NCBI RefSeq assembly: GCF_964199755.1
Contig: NC_133899.1
Span: forward strand, 24,717,446 to 24,781,445
Length of the DNA: 64,000 nt
Reading direction: 5' to 3'
Origin: Larus michahellis
Taxonomy: Eukaryota > Chordata > Aves > Charadriiformes > Laridae
Part shown: positions 22,621-35,900 of the stretch, in pieces
How the letters are laid out: each line of letters opens with the position of its first letter
Position numbering within the stretch: the first letter of the stretch is position 1
Notes under the pieces: model-generated
Told to the model about the DNA's origin: nothing
What the model saw: only the letters and a program-made list of their open reading frames with translations
Databases searched by the model: none
Made by a program: the position numbers and the translations under genes

Positions 22621-23370
22621 TAACTGCTATTTTGAGAAACAACGATCTTTGCACCCAAAAGAACTTCAGAGACCCAGAAAACTGTCACTGCATACAACTA
22701 AGGGGGGGGGGGGAAAGCCCTTAACCAAAGCCAATGAAGCGACCTACTTTCCTGCAAAAGATTTCCAAGTATTTTTTGAAGTTATACCTCAAGTCTTTAC
22801 TACTGTATTTTTTTAAAAGTGAAAAACATTGATATATTGCAAAAAAGAATGGTCCTGTAAATCCTAGGCCATTACTCTAACTCTTGCTTATGCAAGCCAA
22901 TTTAAAACGTAGCTTTCCTATTCAAATGTTTTATTTTATCAGAAGAAGAAGGGATTAACTTTTAATAGTTTTGACAATCTGACCAACGGGTCCTTTTATC
23001 CAAATATAAACGCCTATGGGGAGCTTTGGATTGCAGTATCTTGCTGGGTCTAAATAATCTACAGCCCTGAAGACAGAGACTGTGTGTGCTCCAGAAGCGT
23101 GCAGAACAGTGACACGATACGGCAAAGGCATTGACATTTTTCCAGAAGCCAATTCTGTATTTTCACCACTGCCTCAATGCATGTCTTTTAGTATTTATAT
23201 TAGAAGAATATGCTAGAATTGATCTGTTCATGCGTGTTGGTTCTTCTAAGTGCCTTCATAGACCTACCCGGCGTAGACCGATACATGTTCAGAAATGCCA
23301 TTTACGTTGTAATGCTTCACTTTTTCTAGGTTACTTCAATAATTGAATAAAATGGTTGTTTTACGTTTCC
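22621..23370 (+). other. NID2: NID2 3' UTR with polyadenylation signal
   Basis: AT-rich sequence after the NID2 stop. The first canonical AATAAA on the plus strand lies at 23346-23351, giving a 3' UTR of roughly 750 nt. The cleavage site is inferred to be 10-30 nt further on. A run of ten G lies near 22704-22713. Confidence 0.65.
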
Positions 23371-23574
23371 CTTTGGAGTTACTTTTTAAATATTTCAGTT
23401 GGAGGGCAGACTGTGGAGAAGCAGCAAGCAAGCCAGGAGCAAGCCGCTCCTACTGCAGGGCCTCGGCAAAAGAGGAATGCGCAGAGCCTTTGTGTAACAC
23501 TCCCTTCTCCACACAAAGCCAAACACAATGAAAAAGCCGTATTTGCCAACTCAGAGCTCGTCAGAACAATTCCT

Positions 23575-23748
23575 CTATTTCCCCCAGCTCCGTTTATTTA
23601 AAGAAAAATGATAATTCCGTAGAAGTCAGAATTCAATTTCCTGTTTTCTTTCAAAACAGTAAAATAATACAATTTCAAACTGCATGCCGGAGTTGTACAT
23701 AGCTCCTAATTCTACTAAGTACACAAGAGACTAAAAGGTTTTATCTGT
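23575..23748 (-). other. RTRAF: RTRAF 3' UTR with polyadenylation signal
   Basis: The minus strand carries AATAAA at 23593-23598 (TTTATT on plus), about 150 nt after the RTRAF stop. With the NID2 signal at 23346-23351, the two transcripts converge and their ends are roughly 200 bp apart. Confidence 0.65.
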
Positions 23749-23903
23749 TCATCTCCCGACTTTCCCCAGTCTGTGGTCCGTCTTGGGATCAGCAATAATG
23801 GCCTGAACTGCTACAATGGCTTCGTTAATTTTTGTTTGCAGCTCTCGGAGCTCCTCTATATGCAACAGTCGGAGAATTTGGGCAGCTTCGTTGAGGACAG
23901 CAT
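23749..23903 (-). CDS. RTRAF: RTRAF exon 8: C-terminal helix and stop
   Basis: Residues 194-244, including LRLLHIEELRELQTKINEAI and ending DHRLGKVGR before TGA. This heptad-like helical segment is essentially identical to the mammalian protein. The acceptor reads CACCCAG on the minus strand. Confidence 0.96.
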
Positions 23904-26900
23904 CTGGGTGAGCGGCAGAAAGAGAAGTCGTGTCAAGCATTTTTATCTGAGGTCTTAAGAAAAGCTTAACCTAAGCTAATGCTCTGCACTTCGTTCCTGC
24001 TGGTGGTTTTCATGTGCGAAATAGGAAATAACCTTTCTTGCTGCTAGAGAGGTGGCAGGGGGCTCTGCAAAACCTCGCTCGGCTTCCTGCAGCCCTCACA
24101 GTAATCCACAGCCAAGTCGGGTCAGTATGAAGCTTCCTGAGTAGTAATTTAGGGGTACGTGGGGCAAAAGTGAAGCCAAGCAACTGGAGTCCCAGGTCAT
24201 CTGGCTATTGCTTACAAAATAATCTATCGGGTCATGCCAACTTGCGCTGCCTCCGATTAGATTTTAGGGAAATTATGCAGCTAAAACACACGGAAGCAGC
24301 ACAGAGGTCCTCTGCTGGTAGAAGCCAGATTTACAAGACAAGAGTAAGGAGCTGCATTCCTTCCGCTTGCAAATGTGGCTGCCATTAAAAGCCATTTAAA
24401 GTTATTTAAACATGACTCTGAAACAACATATTCCACAGCTAAGATTTATGCTTTTCTGTTCCAAAACAAAATGCTCAGGAGTGCTCGTAAATAAAAAGCT
24501 GGGAAGGAGCAATTCTTTCCATGACAGGCTTCTAGGCGAATTGTGCTTTTTTACTGTACAACATTATCTACACATTTGACAGTAATATACTTGTCAGTGG
24601 CAAACATCACTATTTGAAAGTAACATTAAGAGAACTGCTTACCTCCTGTGTCAAAACCAAGAATGTGCTTTTCTAAAGCAACAGGCAAACCCTTTGAAAA
24701 GAAAAAGCACGTTCAAATGTAATTAGAAGTGTCATTCTGCATGCTTGGAAAATAAAATCAAGTACTATAGCAGGTAACTCTGGAGGAAAGGACACTTGAG
24801 ATTTGGTTATGAAGACATGCGTGACAACTTCAAAAAGTCATCATGCTTGATTAAACGAGTGCCTTTGTGTCCTGAAGCATCAAACCCGGAGTATTAATAA
24901 AGAAAAGTCTTCACGCTTAATAATCCCTCTACTTGTCAAGCGAACCCCATTGGATACACGCTGCCCACATTCGATCCTTAAAAGGCGAACAACAGTACTG
25001 CAAGAGAACACCCAATCCAGCAACCCAGACAAACAAAAAGCATGCACAAACTAGGGTTTCTTAGGAACTATGGCCTTTAGACAGCTGCCAGTTTTCAAAG
25101 CGTTGGCTGATTTGAAAAGAGAGTTGTAAAAATTCGCTGTAATCAAGTGAGTTTCTCAAGCACAGGACTTGCAACCTCCATCAACATCCTCAGGAGCATT
25201 TTCTCAAGTGTTAAGCTTAGCAATAAAGCTAAACATTCCATTTTCTAAACACTTGCTCTATTAAGGCAGTACAAGGAAAAGTTTTATTAGTGGTAATTTA
25301 TAAGCATTGCTCTCTTTCCTTACCCTTTCCAACTGTGGAGGAGCAGTCATGCTAAACAATCACTCATCATGTTTCAACATGCACATAAAATTAGACTTAA
25401 ACAATGCAAATCTTAAAATTTGCTTTTACTACCTCTGTAACTTTTTTCAACATTTGCCTTGCACAACAATTCGAGTTCAATACCATTAGTTTCTGCAACG
25501 ATGGGGTTGTAAAACCTTCTAAGCAGCAAGGATTTCTTTTAAAGGCTTTTATATACATGTAAAAGAATTCTGAGCTGATCAAAACACCACAAACTAAATA
25601 CAAACTGCTGACTGAAACTAATTCTAATACCCCATTTTCAAGAAGTGGTTCTTTTCCATGAACTTTACAAAAGTAAAATGGATGTTCACCTGCAATCTTA
25701 AAAAATACACCTGCGTTGTTAAAATTTAAACAGTATGTTGTTAAGAATGCCACTTCAAACAGATCCTAGCAGTATCAGACTCTGTACACACACTCTTTAA
25801 GAAATCATGTTTATAGTTAAGGTTGCAAAGAGATCATTGCCACCCTACTGTGTTCTCGGAGCCACACAAGCAGCAAAACATTGATTCGGTCAGTTTTTTG
25901 TGCATGAATTCCCCAGGGCCGTTGCAGGTACCTCCTACGCTGGGTGACCACAGTGGCACCTTCAGAGGTGGTCTTCTGACACCCCCTGGTAGTGTAGCAT
26001 TACTTTCCCTCCCTTCTTTCCTCTACCCCATATATCAGGTCCCTTCTGGCTGGTGGAAGCTATCTTTGGCAGCGCAGTAGACTGGCCTTCCCCAAGTCCA
26101 GTACCACTGGTTTCATGGCGGGCACTGGGCTGTACAGACACCCACTGCTGTACAACCACAACAGGCACACGCTCATTTATTTGCACAGTAGCTTTAAACG
26201 GGGAGAGGAGCAAAGAGCACCTTCACATCCATTACCATACAGACTGCTTCATTTCTCAGCCTCATTCCCCAAAAATTCAATTTAAAACTGCTGCACCAAA
26301 ACGCTTGCAAATGGGCCTGACCACCACAGCTAACTGCCGTGTAACTCTAAGTGTCAATAGTAAAACTACATTACGTGGGAGTGGGAGGAAAAAAACATTT
26401 CCAGATTTCAGAGTAGGGGAAAAGTGTATCCACTTTGTTGTGCTTTTACACATGCCCCAGGTATAGCCTTCAGAAGTATCCTTAAAGCGACCCTGAAGGG
26501 CGCCTGTTGTACTTGAGCCTACCTAGGATCCACCCATCGGGCAAGGAAAGCCCAGGACAGGCTACAAGTCCACCAGTATAAATCTGAATCCTGTCTAGAC
26601 ACTGAGTACATTGAATTGCCAACCATTCGAAACATAATCTAAAAAAACAAGTGTCATGTCTTATCTTGAAAACCGTACTTTGACAACCCAACAAGATAAA
26701 TCTCATTTTATTTGGTACATTTAAACCACACGTGCAGCAGTATAAGTTTCCTCAGCATAGTCCTCACACATATCCTTCAGTCAGAGAACATTTCTGTATC
26801 TATTCTGTCTTTTCCCCACTCTATCTTGATATTGCCAGGAATGCAACTCATGACATTTTGTATATTAAGTCATCTGCCATGCAGCAGTGGGACATTTATA

Positions 26901-29900
26901 ACCTGTTTCCAGAGACAAGACTTAATACACAAAGCGTCACTGGCTAGTATTTTGGCCATTAACAAGCCAGCCAAAATCAGAAGCAGAGGTTTATTTTTCC
27001 TCTCCTCCTATCCTGCGACCCACTTATCCCCGTTGCTTTTAAGATATTTTCTTCATTCATCCAGTACATTACGACGTTGATGATCGCTGCTGGCACAGAT
27101 GAAGCTGTTTTCCTGACTCCAACCCCCTGCTTCTTCTCCACCCTACTTGAAATTTAGCGTTTCTAACAAGAATACACTCCCAATGATATTTATCATTCAG
27201 TGACACAGTGACATTTCAACCTAAGATCTGACAATGCTTTGAAGGACCTATTGAATCTGAACAACTCTTTGTCATGAAAAAAGTCAGTTCCTTAAAGAAG
27301 TTAGTTCGGCCAAACCCACAGAAAATCCAATCTTGATCCCTGCATGTCAGCTGTGCAGCTATGTAAACAAGAAGTAAAAGCAGCTTTTTATTAATACTAG
27401 TTACAGAACCTAAAACAACTACAGCAGTTTCAGCTGCTTTCATATTTTCCTGCTCTTTTAACAGTCTTATGGGCATACAAGACCAAAGCTTTGATTTACT
27501 GTTCCAACACTTCTGGCAATTACTGCACTGCAACTCAGAGCACCTGCGACTGCCACTTAGTAAACACCATAAGTGGTGTTGTGATAATAAAATAAAGCAT
27601 GGACTGTTCTGAGCAGCTGCCAGAAATAGATGAAGGGACTCCCGCTCTTCGTCCAGATCCAGTCGCTTTATCAGGGATGCTTCTACGCATCCACCTGCGC
27701 AGCAAGGGAGGCTGCCCGTCCTGACTGCGCCCAAGACCCAGTGCCAGCAGCTGCTGCGCCAAATGCCAAAGAGAAGAGCTGGAGAACAAGGGATGTTTAA
27801 GAAATGACAACCTGAAAAGCCACAGTCATCCCCTGGAATATCTTACAAACGGCCAGCTTGTGGTTAGAAAATAATTCTGCAAAATCTGAGGTTTAAGTGC
27901 AGAAGTTTCCTTCGCCATTTCTTTTTGGAGAAGGTGGGGAGGGAGGAGGTGGGTATCCAACATCCCATTCCTTGAACACATACGAGGTGTACATACGAAG
28001 CAAAACACTCCATACAAGGAACGTTTCAACCTGTTTACACAGCCAACACTGCCGATTCCAAGGAAAAGCCAGGTCATTCTCAGACTCTAGACCTGCTGCA
28101 CTGAACAGTAAGAGTAATCCTCTAGCAAATATAAAGATAGGAGAGCAGCTATTTACAGGATATATCATACAGGTACATATATTTGTATTCAACTGAAACA
28201 AGAGCTTTGTGTGCTCTCCATAATCCTCTGGGGCTTTTAGAATCAGGATGGCAAAGATAAAGCAAGTTTCTACCACCCTCCTTAACAAAGGGTTTAAGCA
28301 GAACCTGTTTTGACAGAGATGGCAGACATTTACACCTACACTTCTTTACTCGATATGGAATAATTAACACTAGACTCATGCACTGTGTATACAAACCTCC
28401 TTGGACTGACTGGCCTTCGCTATGGCGTCCTGCGTCAAGCGCTCTTGAACCAAAATGCGAATTGCCTAGGAAAAACATTTAAAGGCGAGAGTAATTAATT
28501 TATGTCTTGATGCATTTCTCAGCAATTCCAAGGGAAAGGGAGCCAACATTATAACCCAGCATAACCTCAAACCCTCAGCTTGGTGAGAGGCCTTTTGGAA
28601 AATTCTTTCAGACTTTAAACCTTTTCAAATAGCACTTTTCTTCGCAAGTGGTGTCTTAAGGTGTAGTCTGTTGGGCTGTGGGAAGGCAGCCTAACCAGAA
28701 GAGACAAGGACATTACACTATTAATTTCAGCCACTACTGGCCCAGAAACTGCAAAGTACTAGGAACAATCAAAAAAGCTTATGATTCCCAAAGTGAGCTG
28801 ACCGTGATCCCAAAGAGGCAACATCATTTTTATTTTTCTGAGACCACACACCTTTAGCGCTGCAGCAATACAGCTTCTTCAGGAAGGAATTCCTGCGAGC
28901 AGCATCTTTTAGGAAGGGCTGAACCATACTCCACATGCAAAGAAACCCGGAGCAAGGCTACCCACCCAGGTTTTAAAAAGACTGAGAGCAGAAAGGAATT
29001 CTTTTTAGACATAGGAACAAGAACACCCTTGATTTTAACAATCCTGCTGCTCATCTGTTCTTACTGGCTACCGTACATAGCATGAAATCGGATCGGAGCT
29101 ATCAGTTACTGATACCCACAGCTGTAAATGCCTCTAAAAATAACCAAAGGAATATCATGCAGGCAGACTTCCACCAGAAAGAACTGGGTCTGTCAAACAC
29201 ATTCCTCAGACTTTCCCTGATAAGTAGCCAAATGTGACAGAAGCAGTCTTAAAGAATCATAAAATGGTTCTTACTGCTTCTTGTCTCTCCCCCAAGATTT
29301 CTCCCGCTTTTGGCCATGATTAAAGTTGAGATCATACTAGAAAGTTGCCGCTGAATACTTCTAGAAATTTTTCTAACTGAAGGGAGCAGCCTGGACAAAA
29401 GAGGGATTTGATGAGTTTAACTTTAAATGCCAGCAGTGAAACCAGACCCTGTAGAAGAGAATTTTGAGTGCCTTTTGCATTAGAACAAGGATATCCAACT
29501 GTGTTACACAGATGCTTTCTGATCAACGTGCCAGATTTAAATTAATAAAATGGGACTCCAAATATGTCTCTGCTCACTCTGGCCAGATGTCTGTAGCATG
29601 CTTGCACCCTTTGGCATTCCCTAAACATCCATTCAGAGCGCCCAAGCCTCAACAGGGATCATAACTTCTCTGCATGCGCACTGCAAACCTGCTTATTGCT
29701 GTGTAGAATTAAAGAGTTTCATTGACACACTCTAATACCATAAACCACTGAAAACTAGCATTGCTGTTGTTCATGTAACACGAATTGCCATTGCAGGAGT
29801 CTGTTCTCACTGTAATTAAAAGCAAGAAAACTCAGGCTGGTGGTCCAACCTCTTCTGCCTGAAAAAAGTAAGACTGGAAATGTGGAAATAACAACAAATA

Positions 29901-32900
29901 TAAATACACTTACACAGAAAATACATTCTGCTTTCTCTTTGACTTGCTAGTACCAAATTAGACGGGCCCAGATAGAGTTTGCTAGCCTCGAGACGATCCT
30001 GTAAGAAGGCCTGAAGGAATTCTGTCTAATAAGGACTCATGCTGCAGATCCTCAACATTGCCATCCACAGGCTCTCTTCTCTCTCTACCCGATATCCCTT
30101 TTACACTGTTTTTTGTGCGGTTTGAGGGGTGGGGTCTTTTTGGGGGGTTTGATACACCAGATCTCCACCGCTCTTTAGATTAGTGAAGGGTTCAAAGGCT
30201 ATTTTGGGAAGGCAAAGGAGGATACCATACTGGGGGAATGAGAAAGTGGTTGATGGGATAACAGCAGGCCATCATTTCCTTAAGAAACCCAAACTAACAT
30301 GATAATACTGTTTAAATATGCCTGTTATAGACTTATACGCACTATATAAACTTCAATACCCATGGCATTCAGTTTCTCCAAAATAAGTTTAACAAATATC
30401 ACAGCTACTCTAATGAATGGATCTTTTGGTTTTTTTCAGAGAAATTAGGTTATTTTGGTGCCAAACAAACCTAAGCTTATTTCCATAACATGACACAATC
30501 AGATAGGAACTCAGGACTGCTAAAGTCTCAGTAAATACAGCACCTCAAAAATACAGTACAGGTTTGACCCAAAATTTACAGATAACTAGAGTTCCACCAC
30601 TAAATCACAAATTTTCTCAAAGTCATAAAAAAGATGCTTTAGAAAATTAACGAGCCTACCTACTGCATTTAAAAAGCCATGATTACTTGTCAAGACTGAA
30701 TTAAACTGACTTCAGTAATGACAAGGAGTAAACAGTTCATAGGACCAAAAGGAGGAGGAGGAGGAAAGCTTTTAACTGTGGCTCCTCCCTAGGACGTTTG
30801 TTTTACTTAGCCTCTATGTATTCAAGTTTCCTAGCACTGGAATGCAATCTTCTCCTTCGAGTGTGTTCCTCAGTATTTCTGAAGTTCACTAAAATCACGT
30901 AAAACAGTACTTCAGCTAACCTGAGTTGAAGCACTTCAAATTCTGAGCAACGGTTCTCAGTGTTGGAATTCCAGGACCTCAGCTACAATTGAACTGTTTA
31001 CCAAGACAATTATGCTTGCATTCGTTTCCATTATTTATATTCTGTGTTCTTATCTGCTTGAAAAGGCACATACACATGAGTTTTACTTTCTACTTATGCC
31101 TAAAAAGTCATAGTTATCAGTAACTGAGCACCACAAATTATTACAGACACACCAGCCACTGGGGTAAAGAAGAAAGCAGGTGTGAAAACTGTGGAACTTA
31201 CCTTAAGCATTACCAAGTAATCATCGTGTCGCTGAATCTGAAGCAGATTAGCTAAAGCCATCACTCCAGCCTTGAAATCAGGATTATTCACTGCAAAAAT
31301 AATCATCATCATTAAAAACATATGCAAATTTAACTGGCTCCAAAAGACAGAATTGGCTTCCAGACTCCACGGCATCAGATTGCTCTTAAGGATGACAGGC
31401 AGGGCCATGGTTATACAGTGGCGAGCAACCACTTTGTCTGGCTACAAAGCAATCAAAGCGTGCTCCAGGCTTCATAATCGGGTTGCAGAACACCATCCAA
31501 GCACAAACAGCATTGTTTTCAATGCCAAATGCATTACATATGCGCTACCGCACAGGAAACCTGCGTCTTTAAAAATAAAGCCAATTACATGAAAGTATTC
31601 TCTTTTGTAAGCCTTTCTATCACTGCAGAGCAGAACTGTGCCTGCTGGGTGAGGGCAGGACCGATTCCTAGATATCTTTTTCTAGAAGGAGCAATGGGAG
31701 AAGACTTGGGGGATTTAAGGCTAATTATAGTAGCTATTTTCCACCACTTCCATTTATTGTGAATGTGCCCAGCAGTCAAAAAAATTAAAATGATTACGAG
31801 AGGTACAGCTGGGGAAGACTGAGCCAACATGTAATACATGACAGTACTGAAGTAAACAGTCTGCTATCACGTTTCCTTAGCCCTTTTTTCTTTTTTTTTA
31901 AAAGATATGTTAAGAGTCTATAGTCAAAAGACATCTTGCTATTTTACCCTAGCCTGCAGTAAGTAGTCACATTTTATAGAGCTCTCTGCAAGTTGTTAAG
32001 GTAAACACCCTTCAGCTGCTTCCTCCCTCCCTGATAAGAGCCCTCACAACTTGTTCACATCTGATCAATTCTCTGGGCACCCTGTTCTCCTGGGAAAGAT
32101 TCTCCCCTCTGCCCTTCCCCTTTTTCCCAGCAGGAAAAGCTCCGCGTCAGTGCACATGCAGACACCTGGGATTCACATGGAGCTGCTCCTCTTCCCTTTG
32201 GTAGGAATACTGACGAGTGCAAACAGCTCAAAGTAACTCTCAAAACACTGCTCACAAGAGAGGCAGTTTGAGCCAGGAGAAAAAGAATGTGAACTCTGCA
32301 TTCCTAAAGCTTTACATGAGACTTTATAAAGCTGTATGTATCACAGTACTGTAACAAAGAAAATCACACAGGCCATGGAACGCATTCACGTGTGATGCAT
32401 CCGTACAGTAGGTTGCTGCACACTTACCATCCAAGTTAATCAGCGGTTCTGCATTCTTTGCCGTGTTGTCAGTATTTTTAGCACCATCAGGGGTAGAATC
32501 CTTATACTTATCAGCTGTTAAATTAAGAAGCAAACACAAACACCATTGGAGCTCATGACAAAAATAAGCAGTTAAAAGTTTAGAGCCAAGTTGTAGTTTG
32601 CAATAGCTGTATTTCTGGGGTGTGGTAATTGCCCAAGAGCCTTCTGGGTTTATAAACTGATGTTTTGAAGCTCCCTACTAAGGTCCCCAAAGGCTGTTCT
32701 AGTGAGCTCTCCTAACAGCTCCCATCTGCAGAGAGCTTATGTGCTATCCCAGAGCAGCGTCAGAGCATGCTCCACACTTACGTAGGGCATTACGCTCTTG
32801 ACTAAGGCTCTTCTGACAGTCTTCAGCCCAGAAGACTGAACAAGCTGCACCTTACAGTTCTACTACTTTTAAAACTCATCAGTTCAACTAGCATTGGCCC

Positions 32901-35900
32901 TTTGCCTCAATCCGCAGCGTACGTAGGGCTCGAACTACAGATTGAAGTTGGTTCTGATCAGCAAGTAAAACATTTCCAGGGAAGGCTCTGCTGCAGCATT
33001 CACCTACAACCCACAAAGGGGTTTTTCAAGCCTTTTGAGCATGGGACCTCCTGGCTCCTCCATCTTCATGTACCCCACATCACAGGCAGCTCATTTTCTC
33101 CATCATCAGGGACTGAAAACCAGCTCTACAGATTCCAAGTATTTATAGCCCATCCCTGTCTTGGGCAGACCTCAGCCCTGCAGGAATCAAAGGTAATGGA
33201 AAACAGTACTTCGGCTATTATTACGTTTGCCAGCAGTATTTACATCTGTATCTGCACTCTCACTAAAAGGAAATGAAACTGCTGTTGATTGCTGAGATTT
33301 AACTCAACTTTTTTCATAACCTTGCCCTAGTTCCCAAGGGTTCAGGATCTACTCTCTGTGAAACAAGGGTCTAAGAATAACTTATTCGAATAAATGTAGT
33401 ACTAAAGAAAATGCATTTAATACGCTTTAGAGTAAGTTCTCATTAAGGCAATCCCACAGGAAGAAGGGTATAAATACATACAATGGGGTTTGCTATATCC
33501 AGAAATAAAGTAATAAATGCAAGTATGCTACTGCACTGTCTCACAGAAGCTGAGCTGAAGAGAAACCGTTCACATCTGAATACGGTACAAAATCAAACAG
33601 ATGAAATCACATTTAAGAAAACAAGATATACTTTTGACATTGTCTAAATTTGACAAATACTTCATTAAATTAAACAAACACATTTCCCTAACATTTTGAA
33701 ATATTAAATATATTCACCCCTACCATTATCTCCATACTCGAGCCTAACCGCTAAGCCAAGAAGCCAGTCCACTGTTTCTTGTCGTTCTTGTATTTTGAAA
33801 GGACAGTTTACGTCTTTCATATACTGTGGAGTAGAAAGAGGAGAAAACAAATATATTTTACTGACCAGTAGGAATTAGCTAGGAGCACAGAACTGTTTTG
33901 GAAACAGTCACTTTCCCACAGGCCTCACAGTTGTTAGAAGACGGTTATTAACAAGAAGCATCATTGTGAAATGTCCTGCTGTGGTACCCGATCCATTTTA
34001 GAGCACTTCAATCCACCGCTAACTCGAGTCTGCCATTTAGTAATGGCACCCACTTTTCAATGAATGTTATTCACGGTCAGAAAGCAACCAGAGAAACCTC
34101 TTTCTTTGCTCTCTGTTCACTTTACACAGTGAGCAAAGACATGGGAAGGGGAAAGGACAGAGAACAAAAATTACAGCAAAACCTCCCCATCTAAAGCAGG
34201 GAGGAGGAACAATGCTACACCTAAAGCTTTCACAATACTAAGATGAGGGTACAACCCTGCCTTTAAGCCACCTGGACAAAAATTGTAAGATTCTGAGAAG
34301 TAATTTTCCCTTTCTTAGGGACTGTGGACAACAGGCGAGGACAAAATGTGTCTGGGACACCATCTCTGCTCTTCTGAAGCCAGAACACAGGACCCAGCAC
34401 AGCCTGCTGCCAAGACTCCCAAAGCCCAGGACACAGCGACATTCTGCTGTGCCCATTTGCTGGAGGGAGAGAAGTGCCACGCAGCCCCTACTCCAGCAGC
34501 ACAAGCACTGGAGGGAAAGGACATCGGAGACTGGAGAGCACTAGCAGGGAGCGCTCCCCTGGCAGGCACACAGAGAAGGATGGTCTGGCCAAGCCAAGAC
34601 AGACTCCACTGATACAGCAACAGTACCAGCAACCAGTAATTCTAATATCACATAGATTTATGTACATGATATTAGAATGCTTTAGGCTCCCTCCTGCAGA
34701 GCATGAGCACTGCACCTCCAATCCTCCTGGGAAGTGAGCAAGGAGAGCGGTTCCAGGGGAGAAAGGCAAGATGAATGGGCACTGAGCATTACGGAACAGC
34801 ATTTTCAGCTCCTCGCAGGGCTGTCTGCAGAGAAAGGGAGTGGGAACCACAAGGGAAAGCTCAACAGCCCTCCGATGACTCAAAATGCTCCCAAGCACCC
34901 AGGAGATCACTCACAAAACGATGGCTGCTTGCCATGCTTTGCACTAGCAGTGGAAAATCATCTATCTGGAATAACAGGAGGCGCAGAGATGAGCTGCAGT
35001 AGTTTTCTGACACACGCTTGCAAAGCCTACGAGTACATTAGCCTAATCCATTTTCCTTTTGGTATGTAAGAATCATTAATGCAGAAAAAGCTGTTTATTT
35101 GTAGTCAATCTTCTTTCTACTTCAAGAGCTGAATCAAATCAGACAAAAGCCAGATTAGGACGGATACCACCTCTTGCAAAAACAAAGCTGAGGGAAAATT
35201 ACGTACAAAAAATTCTACCATTTTAGTGACTCCTACAGTTTGGCTTCACTAATACATTTAAATTCCTAGGAATCTAGAAGTTCAGGGACAGGACAAATAC
35301 TCAAAGTCATTTACATTCAAAAACTATGATAGCTGTTAATCATTATTTACATTGTCATTTAAAATTGTTTTTGAAACAACAAAATACCTTTTCAAATGAT
35401 TTGGGCCAGTCATCACTGTGTATGTTTCTTAAATTCCCTCGGTCTTCAATCTTGTAATGTCTGATTTTCTGGTCTTCAAGCCAGACAATAAAATTTCTGA
35501 ATTCTGTTTCATCTGTCAGGAGAAGTAAACAAAGCAAGAATTAGACAATATCTTAAGGGCAAAATTCCAATTCATACAAACAAATACTGGTGCCCCCAAG
35601 CGCTTTCATGTTTTACCACAAAGAAAGACCTAACACTAAAATCATGTATTCCAGGATAACCTCTGACCACAACTCAATACCAAGTGTTTTCCATTTTTCA
35701 AGTCACTTCAAACCAGCTATGGTTGACTGACTACAATAAAAGGCATCAGCCAACAGACCGTTTTTATTGGGAATATAGTTCTAACCTACTAAGCAAAGAA
35801 GGAGAGGTGAAACAATGATAGAGAAATTCCTAACCCTGTTACCTGGACAAATGTGTTACGTGTAGCAGTAAACCCCCGCCTCTTCCAAAGAGCAACACAC

